From NCBI GenBank assembly GCA_025403435.1, contig CM046332.1:6317903-6381902 (forward strand): a stretch of 64,000 bases of DNA. Direction: 5' to 3'. Of the stretch, positions 1 through 12,015 are shown in pieces; within the stretch, counting starts at the first letter, position 1, and the number at the start of each line of letters is the position of its first letter. The notes beneath the pieces are model-generated. The model did not search any database, had not been told where the DNA came from, and worked only from the letters and a program-made list of their open reading frames with translations. Position numbers and translations under genes: made by a program. The stretch comes from Artocarpus heterophyllus. Taxonomy: Eukaryota; Streptophyta; Magnoliopsida; Rosales; Moraceae.

Positions 1-3000
1 AAGACGAAGAGTCCAACCAGGTTACTATCGAGACCCAAGGTCCATGACGAAGAGTCCGACCAGGTCCAGGGAGGTTACGACCGACCAGAGAGGCCAGGTC
101 TAGCATGAAGAGTCCAACCAAGGTACGACCGAGACTCAAGGTCCAGGACGAAGAGTCTGACCAGGTCTGAGAAGGTTACGGCGAACTAGAGAGGCCAGGT
201 GCAAGACGAAGAGTCCAACTAGGCTACGACTGAGACCCAAGGTTGAGGATGAAGACTCTGACTAGGTCCGAGAAGGTTACGTCCGACCCGAGAGGCTAGG
301 TCTAGGCTACGATCAACCAGGTCTAGGAGGAAGAGTCCAACAAGTCTACGACCGACACCCAAGGTCTAAGACGAAGAGTTCAACCAGGTCCGAGAAGGTT
401 ACGACCGACCAGAGAGGCCAGGTCCGAGCTATGGCGTACGAAGTCTAGGACGAAGAGCCCAACCAGGCTATGACCAAGACCCAAGGTCCAGGACAAATAG
501 TCCGACTAGGTCTGAGAAGGTTACGACCGACCAGTTCCAGGACAAAGAGTCCAACCAGGCTACGACTGACACCCAATGTCTAGGACGAAGACTCCGACCA
601 GGTCTGAGAAGGTTACGACTGAATAGAGAGGCCAGGTCCAGGACGAAGACTCTGACCAAGTTCAAAAAGGTTACGGCCGACCAGAGAGGCCAGGTCCAGG
701 GTATAGACGACCAGGCTAGGATGAAGAGTCCAACCAGGTTACGATCGAGACCCAAGGTCCAGGACGAAGTGTCCGACCAGGTCCAAGAAGGTTACGGTCG
801 ACCAGAGGGGCCAGGTTCATGGTACGGCCAAGCAGGTCTTGGGCGAAGAGTCCAACCTAGTCCGAAAAGGTGACGACCGACCAAAGAGGCCAGGATCAGG
901 CTACAACAGACCAGGTCCATGACGATGAGTCCAACCATGCTATGACCGAGACCAAAGGTTCAGGACAATGAGTCCGACCAGGTCCGAGAAGGTTACGGCC
1001 TACCAGAGAGGCCAGGTCCAAGACGAAGAGGCCAACCAAGCTACTACAGAGACCCAAGGTCCGGGATGAAGAGTCCGACCAAGTCCGAGAAGGTTACAAT
1101 TGACCAGAGAGGCCAGGTCCAGGCTATGGCCGATCAAGTCCATGATGAGGAGTCCAACTAGGCTACAACCGAGACCCAAGGTCTAGGCCAGGTCCAAGAC
1201 AAAGAGCAAAGGTCCAAGACGAAGAGCTTGACCAAGACCAAGAGCAAAGGTCCAGGACGAAGAGCTTGACCAGGTCCGAGAAAGCTATGGCTGACCAGTT
1301 CCAGGCTGCAGCCGACCAGTTCCAGGACAAAGAGTCCAACCGGGCTACGAACAAGGCCCAAGGTCCAAGACGAAGAGTCCGACTAGGTCTGAGAATGTTA
1401 TGGCCTGCCAGAGAGACCCAAGGTCCAACACGAAGAGTCCGGCCAGGTTTGAGAAGGTTACAGCTGACCAGAGAGGCCAGGTCTAGGGTGCGGCTGAGCA
1501 AGTCCTGGACAAAGAGTCAAACCAGGCTACGACCGAGAGCCAAGGTCCAAGATGAAGAGGTCCACCAAGTCTGAGAAGGTTACGGTCTACCAGAGAGGCC
1601 CGGTCCATGTTACGGCCGAGCAAGTCCAAGACAAAGAGTCCAACCAGGCTACGCCCGAGACCAAAGGTCCAAGACGAAGAGTCTGACCAGGTCTGAGAAG
1701 CTGAAAGCCGACCAGAGAGGCCAGGTCCAAGCTACGGCTGACCAAGTCCATGACGAAGAGTCCAACCAGGCTGCGAACCAGACCCAAGGTCCCAGACAAA
1801 GATTCCGACGAGGTTTGAGAATGTGATGGCCGGCCAGAGAGGCCAGGTCAAGGCTACGACCGACCAGGCCCAAGACGAAGAGTCCAACAAGGCTATGACA
1901 CAGACCAAAGGTCCAGGACAAAGAGTCGACCAGGTCCGAGACGGTTACGGGTGACCAGAAAGGCCAGGTCTAGGCTACAGCCGACCAGGTCCAGGATGAA
2001 GATTCCAACCAAGCTACGACCGACACCAAAGGTCTAGGACGAAGAGTCCGACGAGGTCTGAGAAGGTTACGGCCGACCAGAGAGGCCAGGTCCAAGATGA
2101 AGAGTCCAACCAGGATACTACTGAGACCCAAGGTCCAGGACGAAGAGTCTGAACGAGTACGAGAAGGTTATGGCCGATCAGGTCTAGGACAAAGAGTCCA
2201 ACCAGGCTACGATCGAGACCCAAGGTCCAGGATGAAGTGTCTGACTCGGTCCGAGATGGATACGGCCAACCAGAGAGGCCAGGTCAAAGATACGGCCAAG
2301 TAAGTCTAGGATGAAGAGTCCAGCCAGGCTACGACCGAGACCAAAGGTCTTTGACAAAGAGCTTGACCAGGTCTAAGAAGGCTACGGCCGACCAGGTCCA
2401 TGCTACGATCGACCAAGTCCAAGAGGAAGGGTCCAACCAGGCAACAAACAAGACCCAAGGTCCAAGACGAAGAGTCCGACTAGGTCCGAGAAGGTTACGG
2501 CCAAACAGAGAGGCTAGGTATAGGCTACGGCCGACCAGGTCTAGGCTACAGCCCACCAGGTCTAGGACAAAGAGTCCAGCCAGGCTACAACCGAGACCCA
2601 AGGTCCAGGACAAAGAGTGCAACTAGGTCCGAGAAGGTTATGGCCAACCAGATAAGGCCAGGTCCAAGCTACGACTGACTAGGTCTAGGACAAAGAGTCC
2701 AACGAGGCTATGACCGAGACCTAAGGTCCAGGATGAAGAGTCCGACCAGGTCCAAGAAGGTTACGACAGACCAGAGAAGCCAGGTCCTGGGTACGATCGA
2801 GCAGGTCTAGGATGAAGAGTCCAACCAGGCTACGACCGAGACCCAAGGTCCAGGACGAAGAGTCCTGCTGGGTCCAAGAAGGTTATGGCCGACCTGAGAG
2901 GCCAGGTCCAAGGTGAGAGCAAGTAGGTCTAGGATGAAGAGTCCAACCAGGCTACGACCGAGACCAAAGGTCCAGGACGAAGAGCTTGACCAAGTCCGAG

Positions 3001-6000
3001 AAGGTTACGGCAAACCAAAGAGGCTAGGTCCAGGCTACGACCAACCAGGTCCAAGACTAAGAGTCCAACCAGGCTACGAACAAGACCCAAGGTCTAAGAT
3101 GAAGTGTCTGACTAGGTCCAAGAAGGTTACGGCTGAACAGAGAGGCTAGGTCCAGGCTACGGCCAACCAGGTCCAAGACGAAGTGTCCAACCAGGCTACG
3201 ACTGAGAACCAATGTCCAGGACGAAGAGTCCAACCAGGTCTGAGAAGGTTACGGCCGACAAGAAAAGGCCAAGTCCAGGCTACGGCCTACCAAGTCTAGG
3301 ATGAATAGTCTAACCAGGCTGCGACCGAGACCCAAGGTCCAGGACGAAGATTCCAACTAGGTCCGGGAAGGTTACACCCTACAAGAGAGGCCAGGTCCAG
3401 GCTACGACCGACCAGGTCCAAGATGAAGAGTCCAACCAGGCTACGACCCAAGACTGAAGGTCCAGGACGAAAAGTCCAACCAAGCTACGATTGAGACCCA
3501 AGGTCTAGGACGAATAGTCTAGCTAGGTCTAAGAAGGTTACAGCCGACCAGAGAGGCCAGGTCTAGGCTACGGATGACCAGGTCCAAGACGAAGAGTCCA
3601 ACCAGGCTACGACCAAGACCGATGGTTTAGGATGAAGAGTCCAACCAATCTATGAGAAGTTTACGGCCGACCAAAGAGGCCAGGTCCAGGGTACGGTCGA
3701 GCAGGTTCGGGACAAAGAGTCCAACCAGGCTATGACCGAGACCTAAGGTCCAGGATGAATTGTTTGACCAAGTCCGAGAAGGTTACGGTCTACCAGAGAG
3801 GCCAGGTCCAGGGTACCACCTAGCAGGTCCAAGACGAAGAGTCCAACCAGGCTACGACCGAGACCAATGGTCTAGGACAAAGAGTCCGACTAGGTCTGAG
3901 AAGGTTACGACCGACCAGAGAGGCCACGTCCAGGGTACGGCCGACCAAGTCCATGATGAAGAGTCCAACCAGGCTACAAACGAGACCCAAGGTCCTGGAT
4001 GAAGAGTCAGACTAGGTCCGAGAATGTGAAGGCCGACTAGAGAGGCCAGGTCCAGGCTACGACCGACAAGGTCCAGGCTACGATCGACCAGGTCCATGAC
4101 GAAGAGTCGAACAAGGCTATAACATAGACCAAAGGTCCAGGACGAAGAGTCCAACCGGGTCCGTGACTGTTACGACCGACCAGAGAGGCTAGGTCTAGGC
4201 TATGGTCGGCCAGGCCCAGGATGAAGAATCCACCCAACGTACGTCCGAGACCTAAGGTCCAGGATGAAGAGTCCGACCAGGTCCGAGAAGGTTACGGCTG
4301 ACCAGAGAGGCCAGGTCCAAGACAAAGAGTCCAACCAGGTCCAGGATGAAGAGTCCAACCAGGCCACGACCGAGACCTAAGGTCCAGGACGAAGAGTCTG
4401 ACTAGGTCCGAGAAGGTTACGGTTGACCAGAGAGTCCAGGTCCAGGGTGCGACCGAGCAGGTCTAGGACAAAGAGTCCAACTGGGCTACGACTGAGACCC
4501 AAGGTCCAGGATTAAGAGTCCGACCAAGTCCAAGAAGGTTACGATCGACCAGAGAGGCTTGGTCCGGGGTACGGCTAACCAAGTCCATTGCGAAAAGTCC
4601 AACTAGGCAACAACCGAGACCCAAGGTCCGGGACGAAGAGTCCGACCAGGTCAGAGAAGGTGACGACTGACCAGAGAGGCCAAGTCCAGGCTACAACTAA
4701 CCAAGTCTATGATGAAGAGTCCAACCAGGCTATGACCGAGACCAATGGTCCAGGACAAACGGTCCGACCAGGTCCGAGATGGATACAGCCGACCAGAGAG
4801 ACCTGGTCTAGGCTACGGCCGTCCAGGTCCAGGATGAAGAGTCCAACCAAGCTACGACCGAGACCTAAGGTCCAGGACGAAGAGTCCGACTAGGGCCGAG
4901 AAGGTTACGGCGATCAGAGAGGCCAAGTCCAAGATGAAGAGTGCAACCAGGCTACTACCAAGACCCGAGGTCCAGGACGAAGAGTCCGACCAAGTCCGCG
5001 AAGGTTACGGTTGACCAGAGAGGCTAGGTCCAGGGTATGGCCGAGCAGGTCTAGAATGAAGAGTCCAACCAGGCTACAACCGAGACCAAAGGTCCAGGAC
5101 AAAGAGTTCAACCAGGTCTGAGAAGGTTATGCCCTACCAGAGAGGCTAGGTACAAGATGAAGAGTGCAACCAGGCTACTACCAAGACCCCAGGTCCAGGA
5201 CGAAGAGTCCGACCAAGTCCGAGAAGGTTATGGTTGACCAGAGAGGCTAGGTACAGGGTATGGCCGAGCAGGTCCAGGATGAAGAGTCCAACCAGGCTAC
5301 AACCGAGACCAAAGGTCCACGACGGAGAGTTCGACTAGGTCTGAGAAGGTTATGCCCTACCAGAGAGGCCAGGTCCAGGCTATGACTGACCAAGTCTATG
5401 ATGAAGAGTCCAACCAGGCTACGACTGAAACCCAAGGTCCTGGACAAAGTGTTCGACTAGGTCCGAGAAGGTGACGACCGACCAGAGAGGCCAGATCCAG
5501 GCTACGACCAACCAGGTCCAGGACGAAGGGTCCAACCAGACTATGACCGAGACCAAAGGTCTAGGACAAAGAGTCTGACCAGGTCTGAGATGGATACGGC
5601 CAACCAAAGGGGCCAGGTCTAGGCTACGGCTGACCAGGTCTGAGATGAAGAGTCCAACGAAGCTACGACCGAGACCTAAGGTCCAAGACGAGGAGTCCGA
5701 CTAGGTCCGATATGATTACGGTCGACCAGAGAGGCCAGGTCCAAGATGAAGAGTCCAACCAGGCTACTACTAAGACCCAAGGTCCAAGACAAAGAGTCTG
5801 ACCAAGTTCGAGGAGGTTATGGTTGACTAGAGAGGCCAGGTCTAAAGTATGGCCAAGTAGGTCCAGGATGAAGAGTCCAACCAGGCTACAACCGAGACCA
5901 AAGGTCCAGGACGAAGAGTCCAACCAGGTCTGAGAAGGTTACGGACGACCAGGGAGGCCAGGTCCAAGCTACGGCCGACCATGTCGAAGACAAAGAGTCT

Positions 6001-6608
6001 AACTAGGCTACGATCGAGACCCAAGGTCCAGGACAAAGAGTCTGACCAGGTCCAAGAAGGTGACGACCGACCAGAGAGGCCAGGTCCAGGACAAAGAGTC
6101 CAACCAAGCTATGATCGAGACCAAAGGTCCAGGACGAAGAGTCCAACCAGGTCTTTGACGGATACGACAGACCAAAGAGGCCATGTTTAGGCTACGGCCG
6201 ACCAGGTCCAGGATGAAGAGTCCAACCAAGCTACGACTGAGACCTAAGGTCCAGGTCGGAGAGTCTGACAAGGTTCGAGATGGTTATGGCCAACTAGAGA
6301 GGCTAGGTCCAAGATGAAGAGTTCAACCAGGCTACTACCGAGACCCAAGGTCCAGGTCGAAGAGTCTGACCAAGTCCGAGAAGGTAACGATTGACCAGAA
6401 AGGCCAGGTCCAGGGTACACCCAAGCAGGTCCAAAATGAAGAGTCCAACCAGGCTACAACCGAGACCAAAGGTCCAGGATGTAGAGTCCGACCAAGTCCG
6501 AGAAGGTTACGGCCAACTAGAGAGGTCAGGTCCAGGCTACGGCTAACCAAGTCCATGGCGATGAGTTCAGCCATGCTACGACCGAGACCCAAGGTCCAGG
6601 ACGAAGAG
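1..6608. repeat. Satellite array A (about 122-bp modular tandem repeat)
   Basis: Direct tandem repeats fill the stretch and the window opens inside the array. The unit is about 122 bp and has three modules: about 43 bp starting GACGAAGAGTCCAACCAGG, about 58 bp starting GACGAAGAGTCCGACCAGG and containing GAGAAGGTTACGGCC, and 21 bp starting GCTACGGCCGACCAGG. The 21-bp module is sometimes missing or doubled. Longer blocks recur: the segment containing 'agatgaagagtgcaacc' near 4932 returns about 223 bp later, and related segments follow near 5743 and 6311. Copies differ mainly by C-to-T or G-to-A changes. Many minus-strand open frames of 60-100 codons run through it, but the period is not a multiple of three, so they are accidents of composition. 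The right edge is the insertion of element 1. Confidence 0.93.
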
Positions 6609-6870
6609 TGTAACGCTCCTTTTTCAGATGTCACAAATATCATCACATTCCTACTTTACATACTTATATATTTAATCATTTAGATAAACATTAATTATAA
6701 AACTTATATAATACTTTACATTTTTTTTTAAATAACATTTCTTAACTTAGTCCATAATATAATTTCACTTTACTTTTAAACATAAAGTTGCTTTAATAAA
6801 ATAAATATACTAAATTGTAAAATTGTAACTTATAAAAACATCACATCACATAAAAGTTACTTGTTCCCAC

Positions 6871-7045
6871 AGTTCGGCAGGCCGAAAAAGATCGGCAGGC
6901 CAGAGTTTCTCAACCGGTAGGCCGGCAGAGGCTTTGCAAATCTGAGCTTAAAAGCCAGTCATCATTCGGCAGGCCAAATGTGTGATCGACAGGCTGAACC
7001 TTCAAACATCGGTAGGCCGACCAATGATGTTCGGCAGGTCGACTG
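6871..7045. promoter_or_regulatory. CGGCAGGCCGA motif cluster A, element 1 3' LTR
   Basis: Several copies of TTCGGCAGGCCGAA and variants (ATCGGCAGGCCAG, CGGTAGGCCGACC, TCGGCAGGTCGAC) within 175 bp. The motif is an inverted repeat, TTCGGC and GCCGAA separated by AG. It contrasts with the AT-rich surroundings. Equivalent clusters are present in every LTR of this family and in two other LTR families here. A protein-binding function is inferred only from symmetry and clustering. Confidence 0.6.
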
Positions 7046-8971
7046 AGCCAAAATCCTTGAGAAAACTTAATTTGTAAAACATATTTAACTTTTCATAAAA
7101 ATACGAAAGATCAAATTCTTTAAAATGATAAAATAAAATATAAATCCATAGTTCACGTATTCTTAAAACTTGTCATAAAATATGTCCAAACTTTAAAACT
7201 TGATTAAAAACAAAAAACCTTTTCCTCTTGGTGTTCTCCCTGTTACAATTCATCGTACTTAATGCTCACACGCCTTCCCATGTCCTCCGCCTAATCCATG
7301 ATCTTCTTACCCTTATCTGCAACATGACATAATCTTGAATAAGCTAATGCTTAGTAAGTACATATAATTCTGACAATTTAAAAACATTTCATATACAACA
7401 TTATCATCTTCATATCATAGAAGTGCCTTAAGCACAATTACATAGAAACATATCTTTCATAACAATGACCATATTAAAACTTATTCCATTTTATCTTAAG
7501 GGCTCAAGTGTTGCACCATAAACATCATTATAGGCGCGCCTTCATGAGAGGAGAAGGGTAGCTAATCCAAAATCAAACATGACATCATAACATATCATAG
7601 CATAAAATTGGTGTGCAACACTTATTAGCTGATACATATATATACATAATTTTCATACTTTGAAACATGTCATCATCATACATGCATGACTTTAAATCAT
7701 GAAAATCTTTCATAAGAAATCCTTTATTGAAAATAACCATGAAATCATCATGAATATCATTGTGAACATAACATCAAACCCTGTAAAACGTGTCATGTTG
7801 CAGGTGAGAATGTACTTACCTTAAAGTGGCTTACTTAACCTTAATACGATTTGGTGACAACGTCGCGGTCTCGAAGTGCTCGTTCCTTAGTGTGTTCATG
7901 CCATTTATCCATTAAAAATATAAAAAAATTAATACTTATCATAAAACATCCATTCATATAAATTCATCTTAATACAACATAATTCATAACCATAATTGTC
8001 AAAACATAAAATTACCATCACATATACATTCATCTCCTATAAACATTATTCATAACATGCATCCTTAAGTAAAATCATCAAAAACATATCAAACATTACA
8101 AACATGAAAATCTACCAATAATAATAATAATGTAGATGAGTAATCTTTTGAAAACATTTTCTAATTAAAATACATGTATTTAAATTTTAAAATTTATACA
8201 AACATCTTATTATCATGCATTTCAATATCATAAAATTATTTCATAATCATTAAAATCACTTAAACAAATAAAACATTTCATAAAATGAAAATCCAAAAAT
8301 AACATTGTTAAAATAGTTTTCTTAACCTAATTTCATAGAAATTTCATAACATAAAATATACTCATCAAAACATTGCCAAACTTTGCAGTCTATATCATTA
8401 CATATACATGAACATCCTTACCAAATTTCGTGAAAAACATCATTCATTTACCCCTTTAATAAAAATTACATTTTCATGCATCATAACTTATCATGGACAT
8501 ATTGGAATGACTTGAAACTTGAAGAAACATCACATAGCACATGCATAAACATCATATAAAGAAATTCAGGACAAAATACAATACCTAGAGGAAGATATTG
8601 CAGATGAATTAAGGAGGAGAATATTTTTTTAAAACACCAAAAGAACTGAGTTCTTACCTTAAAATTTTCTTCTCAAAATCCTTCAAATTCCTCCAAAGAA
8701 AACACAATTTTCTTTCAATTACTCTCAGAAAATAAGGAGAAAAAAAGAGAGGAGAAAGCATAAGGCAAAGAGAGGGAGTGAAACAGAAAGAAAACATCTG
8801 AGAAAGAAAAAGAAAAGCCGTGAGAGAAGGGGAGAGAGAGCAATAACATAAAAGAAATCAATACTCTCCATTAAGTCAGAATTTTCTGACTATTCTTGGT
8901 CTAGAATTCACGTGTAAGTGGAGATGATTGAGGGAGAGCCAAACAAATCATCAATCTTACCATAATTTTCC

Positions 8972-8983
8972 CTATAAAAATAG
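8972..8983 (-). promoter_or_regulatory. Possible TATA-like box in element 1 LTR
   Basis: CTATTTTTATAG on the minus strand, about 155 bp downstream of motif cluster B and followed, in element sense, by a long CT-rich tract at 8870-8690. The same TATA-like/CT-rich order occurs in the element 3 LTR (36652 onward). Assignment rests on position and composition only. Confidence 0.35.
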
Positions 8984-9150
8984 GAAACCATTTAAAACCA
9001 TACAAATCAATGTGAAGTCAAACTCCTTATTTCCTTAACTGATAAAATTTTTCCATTATTATGTCAATTAATCACAATAAATCATCCATTTAACGTAATT
9101 ATCTCAGCCATAAATTTGGAGGGATTTCTACTGACTGCTTGTCAACTGTC

Positions 9151-9233
9151 TTTGGCCTGTCGATTTTCCTCTTCGGCCTGCCGGTTCCACCAAGTTTGGC
9201 CTGTCGATGGTTCCCATCGGCCTGTCGAACTGT
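9151..9233. promoter_or_regulatory. CGGCAGGCCGA motif cluster B, element 1 3' LTR
   Basis: Four or five motif copies reading TTCGGCCTGCCGG, TTTGGCCTGTCGAT and similar, that is, opposite in orientation to cluster A. In element sense the cluster lies about 245-330 bp from the LTR start and about 155 bp upstream of the TATA-like box, where upstream activating sites would be expected. Confidence 0.55.
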
Positions 9234-9478
9234 CCTTAAATACCATACTTATAACATTCAAATCATCATTGTATCATAGTTAAACATACATTATAATTCA
9301 GATGAACACTTGAGCACAACGATTCTATGCGGTCGTCACCTGTCATAAAACTTGACATAAAAAGTTAGTAACATAAAGATCGTATATCATAACATATCAC
9401 ATGAATTATTAATAAAATTTCCTTAACGTCGTTACTAACTTAATGTGATCCGTTACATAAAAATAGGTGGGTGTTACA

Positions 9479-9492
9479 ATTCTCCCCACCTT
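9479..9492 (-). other. Polypurine tract of element 1
   Basis: AAGGTGGGGAGAAT on the minus strand, immediately before the 3' LTR start. This is the usual position of the purine-rich primer for plus-strand DNA synthesis. Element 2 has the same tract at 21743-21756. Confidence 0.8.
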
Positions 9493-9514
9493 ATAAAAGT
9501 TTCATCCTCGAAAC

Positions 9515-10894
9515 TTAGAATAATTGTGGATACAAAGATTTCATGTCATCTTTGCGTTCCCATGTGGCTTCTTCAACTTGATGATTTTGCCATAACACCT
9601 TGACCAATGGAATCTCTTTATTCCTCAAGGTCTTAGTTTTTCGATCGAGTATCTTCATTGGCTTTTCTTCATAACTTAATTCTTCTCGTATCTCGATCAC
9701 TTGTGGCTCAATCACTTGCGTAGGGTCCAGGACATACTTCTTGAGCATGGAGACATGAAATACATCATGCATTGCGGACATCTCAAAAGGCAACCTCAGC
9801 TGATAAGCTACTTTGCCTATTCGCTTCATGATTTCATAAGGACCGATAAATCTTGGACTTAGCTTGCCTTTCTTCCCAAACCTCATAACTCCTTTCATTG
9901 GTGCGACTTTCAAAAACACATATTCACCCAGGGCGAACTCTAAGGGTCTTCTTCTCTTATCAGCATCACTCTTTTGACGGCTTTGAGCGGTCTCTATTCT
10001 TCTTCTTATCAACTTTGTCATCTTAGAAGTTTCATTCACAAAATCAGTTCTTTCAGCTTCGACGCTTTCCATCAGCTTCTTCTCACCAGCTTCGTGCCAA
10101 CATATAGGTGACCTGTATTTTTGCCCATACAGCGCTTCATAAGGTGCCATCCCAATTGTCGCTCGGAAGCTGTTGCTGTAAGCAAACTTTTCTAACGGCA
10201 ATATTTTACACAAGCTGGTCTTAAAATCGAGAGAACAAGCCAGTAACATATCTTCTAAGATCAAGTTTGTCCTCCCTGTTTGGCCATCTGTCTGATGATG
10301 AAAAGCTATACTGCAATGTAGCCTGGTTCCCATTGCAGTCTGTACACTCTTCCAAAACTTAGACGTGAACTTGCCATCACGATCTGAGATGATTGATTTG
10401 GGAATCCCATGAAGTCGTACAATTTCCTTAACATAGAGTTCCGCTAACAGTTCCATAGAATAAGTGATGTTGATAGGAATGAAATGCACTGTCTTAGTCA
10501 GTCGATCAACCACTACCCAAATTGCATCATAACCGTTCATAGTTCTGGGCAAACCGATAATGAAATCCATTACTATATCCTCCCATTTCCATTCTGGTAT
10601 TTGGATAGACTGCAGTTCACCACCAGGTCTCTGGTATTCAGCCTTTACTTTTTGACGTGTCATACATTTCTCCACATACATTGCAACTTCACGTTTCATT
10701 TCGAACCACCAGAAGTTACCCTTTAGGTCGTTATACATCTTTGTTGCACCTGGATGAATAGAGTAAGGAGTGTCATGAATTTCTGCCAAGATCTTTCCCC
10801 TTAATCCATCAACATTGGGAACACATAAGAGGTCCTTGAGGTACAAAGTTCCGTCAGCCATAATACGAAACTCTTGGCATTTTCCTTCTTTCAT
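9515..10894 (-). pseudogene. Element 1 pol: integrase with chromodomain-like C terminus (459 aa frame)
   Basis: The open frame covers most of the integrase. It has the [12 protein letters not shown] zinc-binding region, the core with VVVDRLTK and ISDRDGKF, a GPYEI...VFHVSMLKK linker, and an end reading VLWQNHQVEEATWERKDDM...YPQLF, typical of chromovirus chromodomain ends. Two lesions matter. The second cysteine of the HHCC finger is Arg (CMTRQ, against CMTCQ in element 2). The catalytic Glu is Gly in TDGQTGRTN (codon on plus-strand 10274-10276; element 2 has TDGQTER). The frame is preceded by a stop, so the true start lies upstream in the polyprotein. The protein is probably catalytically dead. 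Confidence 0.88.
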
Positions 10895-11047
10895 TTCTTA
10901 CTTAATCCTTACAAGACTTACATCTTCATCTTGTTTTCTCTGAATTTCATCACACATCATCTTAGTAAGAGAGAGCATTGATAGCTGTCCTGTAATGAGT
11001 TCCAAATCAAAGTCTAGAATTTCCTTTCTTAAAGATGGAGGCATTGC

Positions 11048-11359
11048 TTACATTGATATCAATGTGGCAACTGACTTCCTACTTAAAGCATCAGCCACTC
11101 GGTTAGCTTTTCCAGGATGATAAAGGATTTCACAATCGTAATCCTTCACCAACTCTAACCATCTTTGTTGTCTCATGTTCAGGTCTCTTTGCATGAAGAA
11201 ATACTTCAGACTTTGATGATCAGTGAAGATCTCGCATTGGACCCCATATAAATAGTGTCTCCATATCTTCAACGCAAAAATGACTGCTGCTAACTTAAGG
11301 TCATGAGTAGGATAGTTCTTTTCATAATTCTTCAGTTGTCTTGACGCATAAGCAATCAC
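11048..11359 (-). pseudogene. Element 1 pol: RNase H segment
   Basis: The frame contains [39 protein letters not shown] and the linker [15 protein letters not shown], all diagnostic of gypsy RNase H. It is in the same frame as the integrase open frame and separated from it by a stop. A one-base deletion near 11385, relative to element 2, breaks it from the upstream domain. Confidence 0.88.
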
Positions 11360-11373
11360 CCTTTCATTTTGCG

Positions 11374-11634
11374 TTAATACAGCTCGAGGCCCATCTTAGA
11401 CGCATCACTATAAATTACAAATCCATCATTTCCTTTCGGTAAAGCCAATACTAGAGCTGTCGTTAGCCTCTTCTTCAGTTCTTGGAAACTCTTCTCACAT
11501 GCATCTGTCCATTCATACTTCTTTCCTTTGCGAGTCAGATTCATGAGTGGAGCTGCTATCTTAGAGAAATATTCTACGAATCTCTGATAATAACCTGCTA
11601 AACCCAAGAAACTCCTTATTTCACTTGCATTCAT
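11374..11634 (-). pseudogene. Element 1 pol: RT connection and start of RNase H
   Basis: Contains [47 protein letters not shown] and [11 protein letters not shown], the thumb/connection region and the first RNase H strand of a gypsy polyprotein. It ends in a frameshift just after SDASKMGL. It is in the same frame as the RT piece to its right, from which it is cut by a TAG at 11644-11646, where element 2 keeps a Trp codon. Confidence 0.85.
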
Positions 11635-11643
11635 CTGTTGCTT

Positions 11644-11949
11644 CTAGTTGAGAACAGCCTCTACTTTGGCCGGGCCAACCATAATCCCTTCCTTTGAAAT
11701 AACATGGCCCAAAAAGGATACTTTGTCGAGCCAAAACTCGCATTTGGAGAACTTTGCATAAAGCTGGTGTCTTCTTAAAGTCTCCAGCACAATCCTTAAA
11801 TGCTCCTCATGTTCTTCTTGATTCCTTGAGTAGACAAGTATATCATCAATAAATACAACAACAAATTTATCAAGGAAATCCTTGAATACCCTGTTCATCA
11901 AATCCATAAAGGCAGCAGGTGCATTCGTCAGACCGAAAGGCATAACCAC
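11644..11949 (-). pseudogene. Element 1 pol: RT palm with FIDD active site
   Basis: Reads [20 protein letters not shown], then FIDDILVYS (the YxDD-type catalytic box of gypsy RT), [13 protein letters not shown] and VSFLGHVIS. It is continuous in frame with the 12016-12675 segment across nonsense codons between 11950 and 12018. Confidence 0.88.
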
Positions 11950-12015
11950 AAATTCCTAGTGACCATACCTCGATCTAAATGTTGTTTTTGGGATATCTCC
12001 TTCCTTAACCTTCAA

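Larger units (their letters stand above)
6609..9478 (-). repeat. 3' LTR of element 1 (2870 bp)
   Basis: Starts TGTAACG and ends GTTACA on the plus strand, the TG...CA inverted ends of an LTR. It aligns with 16359-17825 and with both LTRs of element 2. It is AT-rich, with a GA-rich stretch at 8690-8870 (CT-rich in the element's own sense). Two clusters of the CGGCAGGCCGA motif lie near its ends (6871-7045 and 9151-9233). A conserved island around 7530-7570 (AGGCGCGCC followed by TCATGAGAGGAGAAGGG) recurs in all LTR copies of the family. Confidence 0.9.

Noticed and set aside
1..6608. CRISPR-like regular repeat spacing
   Set aside because: The whole unit is repeated, with no unique spacers, and the sequence is eukaryotic; it is a satellite.
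468..6646. Many minus- and plus-strand open frames of 60-130 codons in satellite DNA with repeated hydrophobic peptides
   Set aside because: They follow the 122-bp satellite, whose length is not a multiple of three, so the frame changes every unit; no start context, codon bias or domain supports coding. The same applies at 17826-18707 and 29802-34222.
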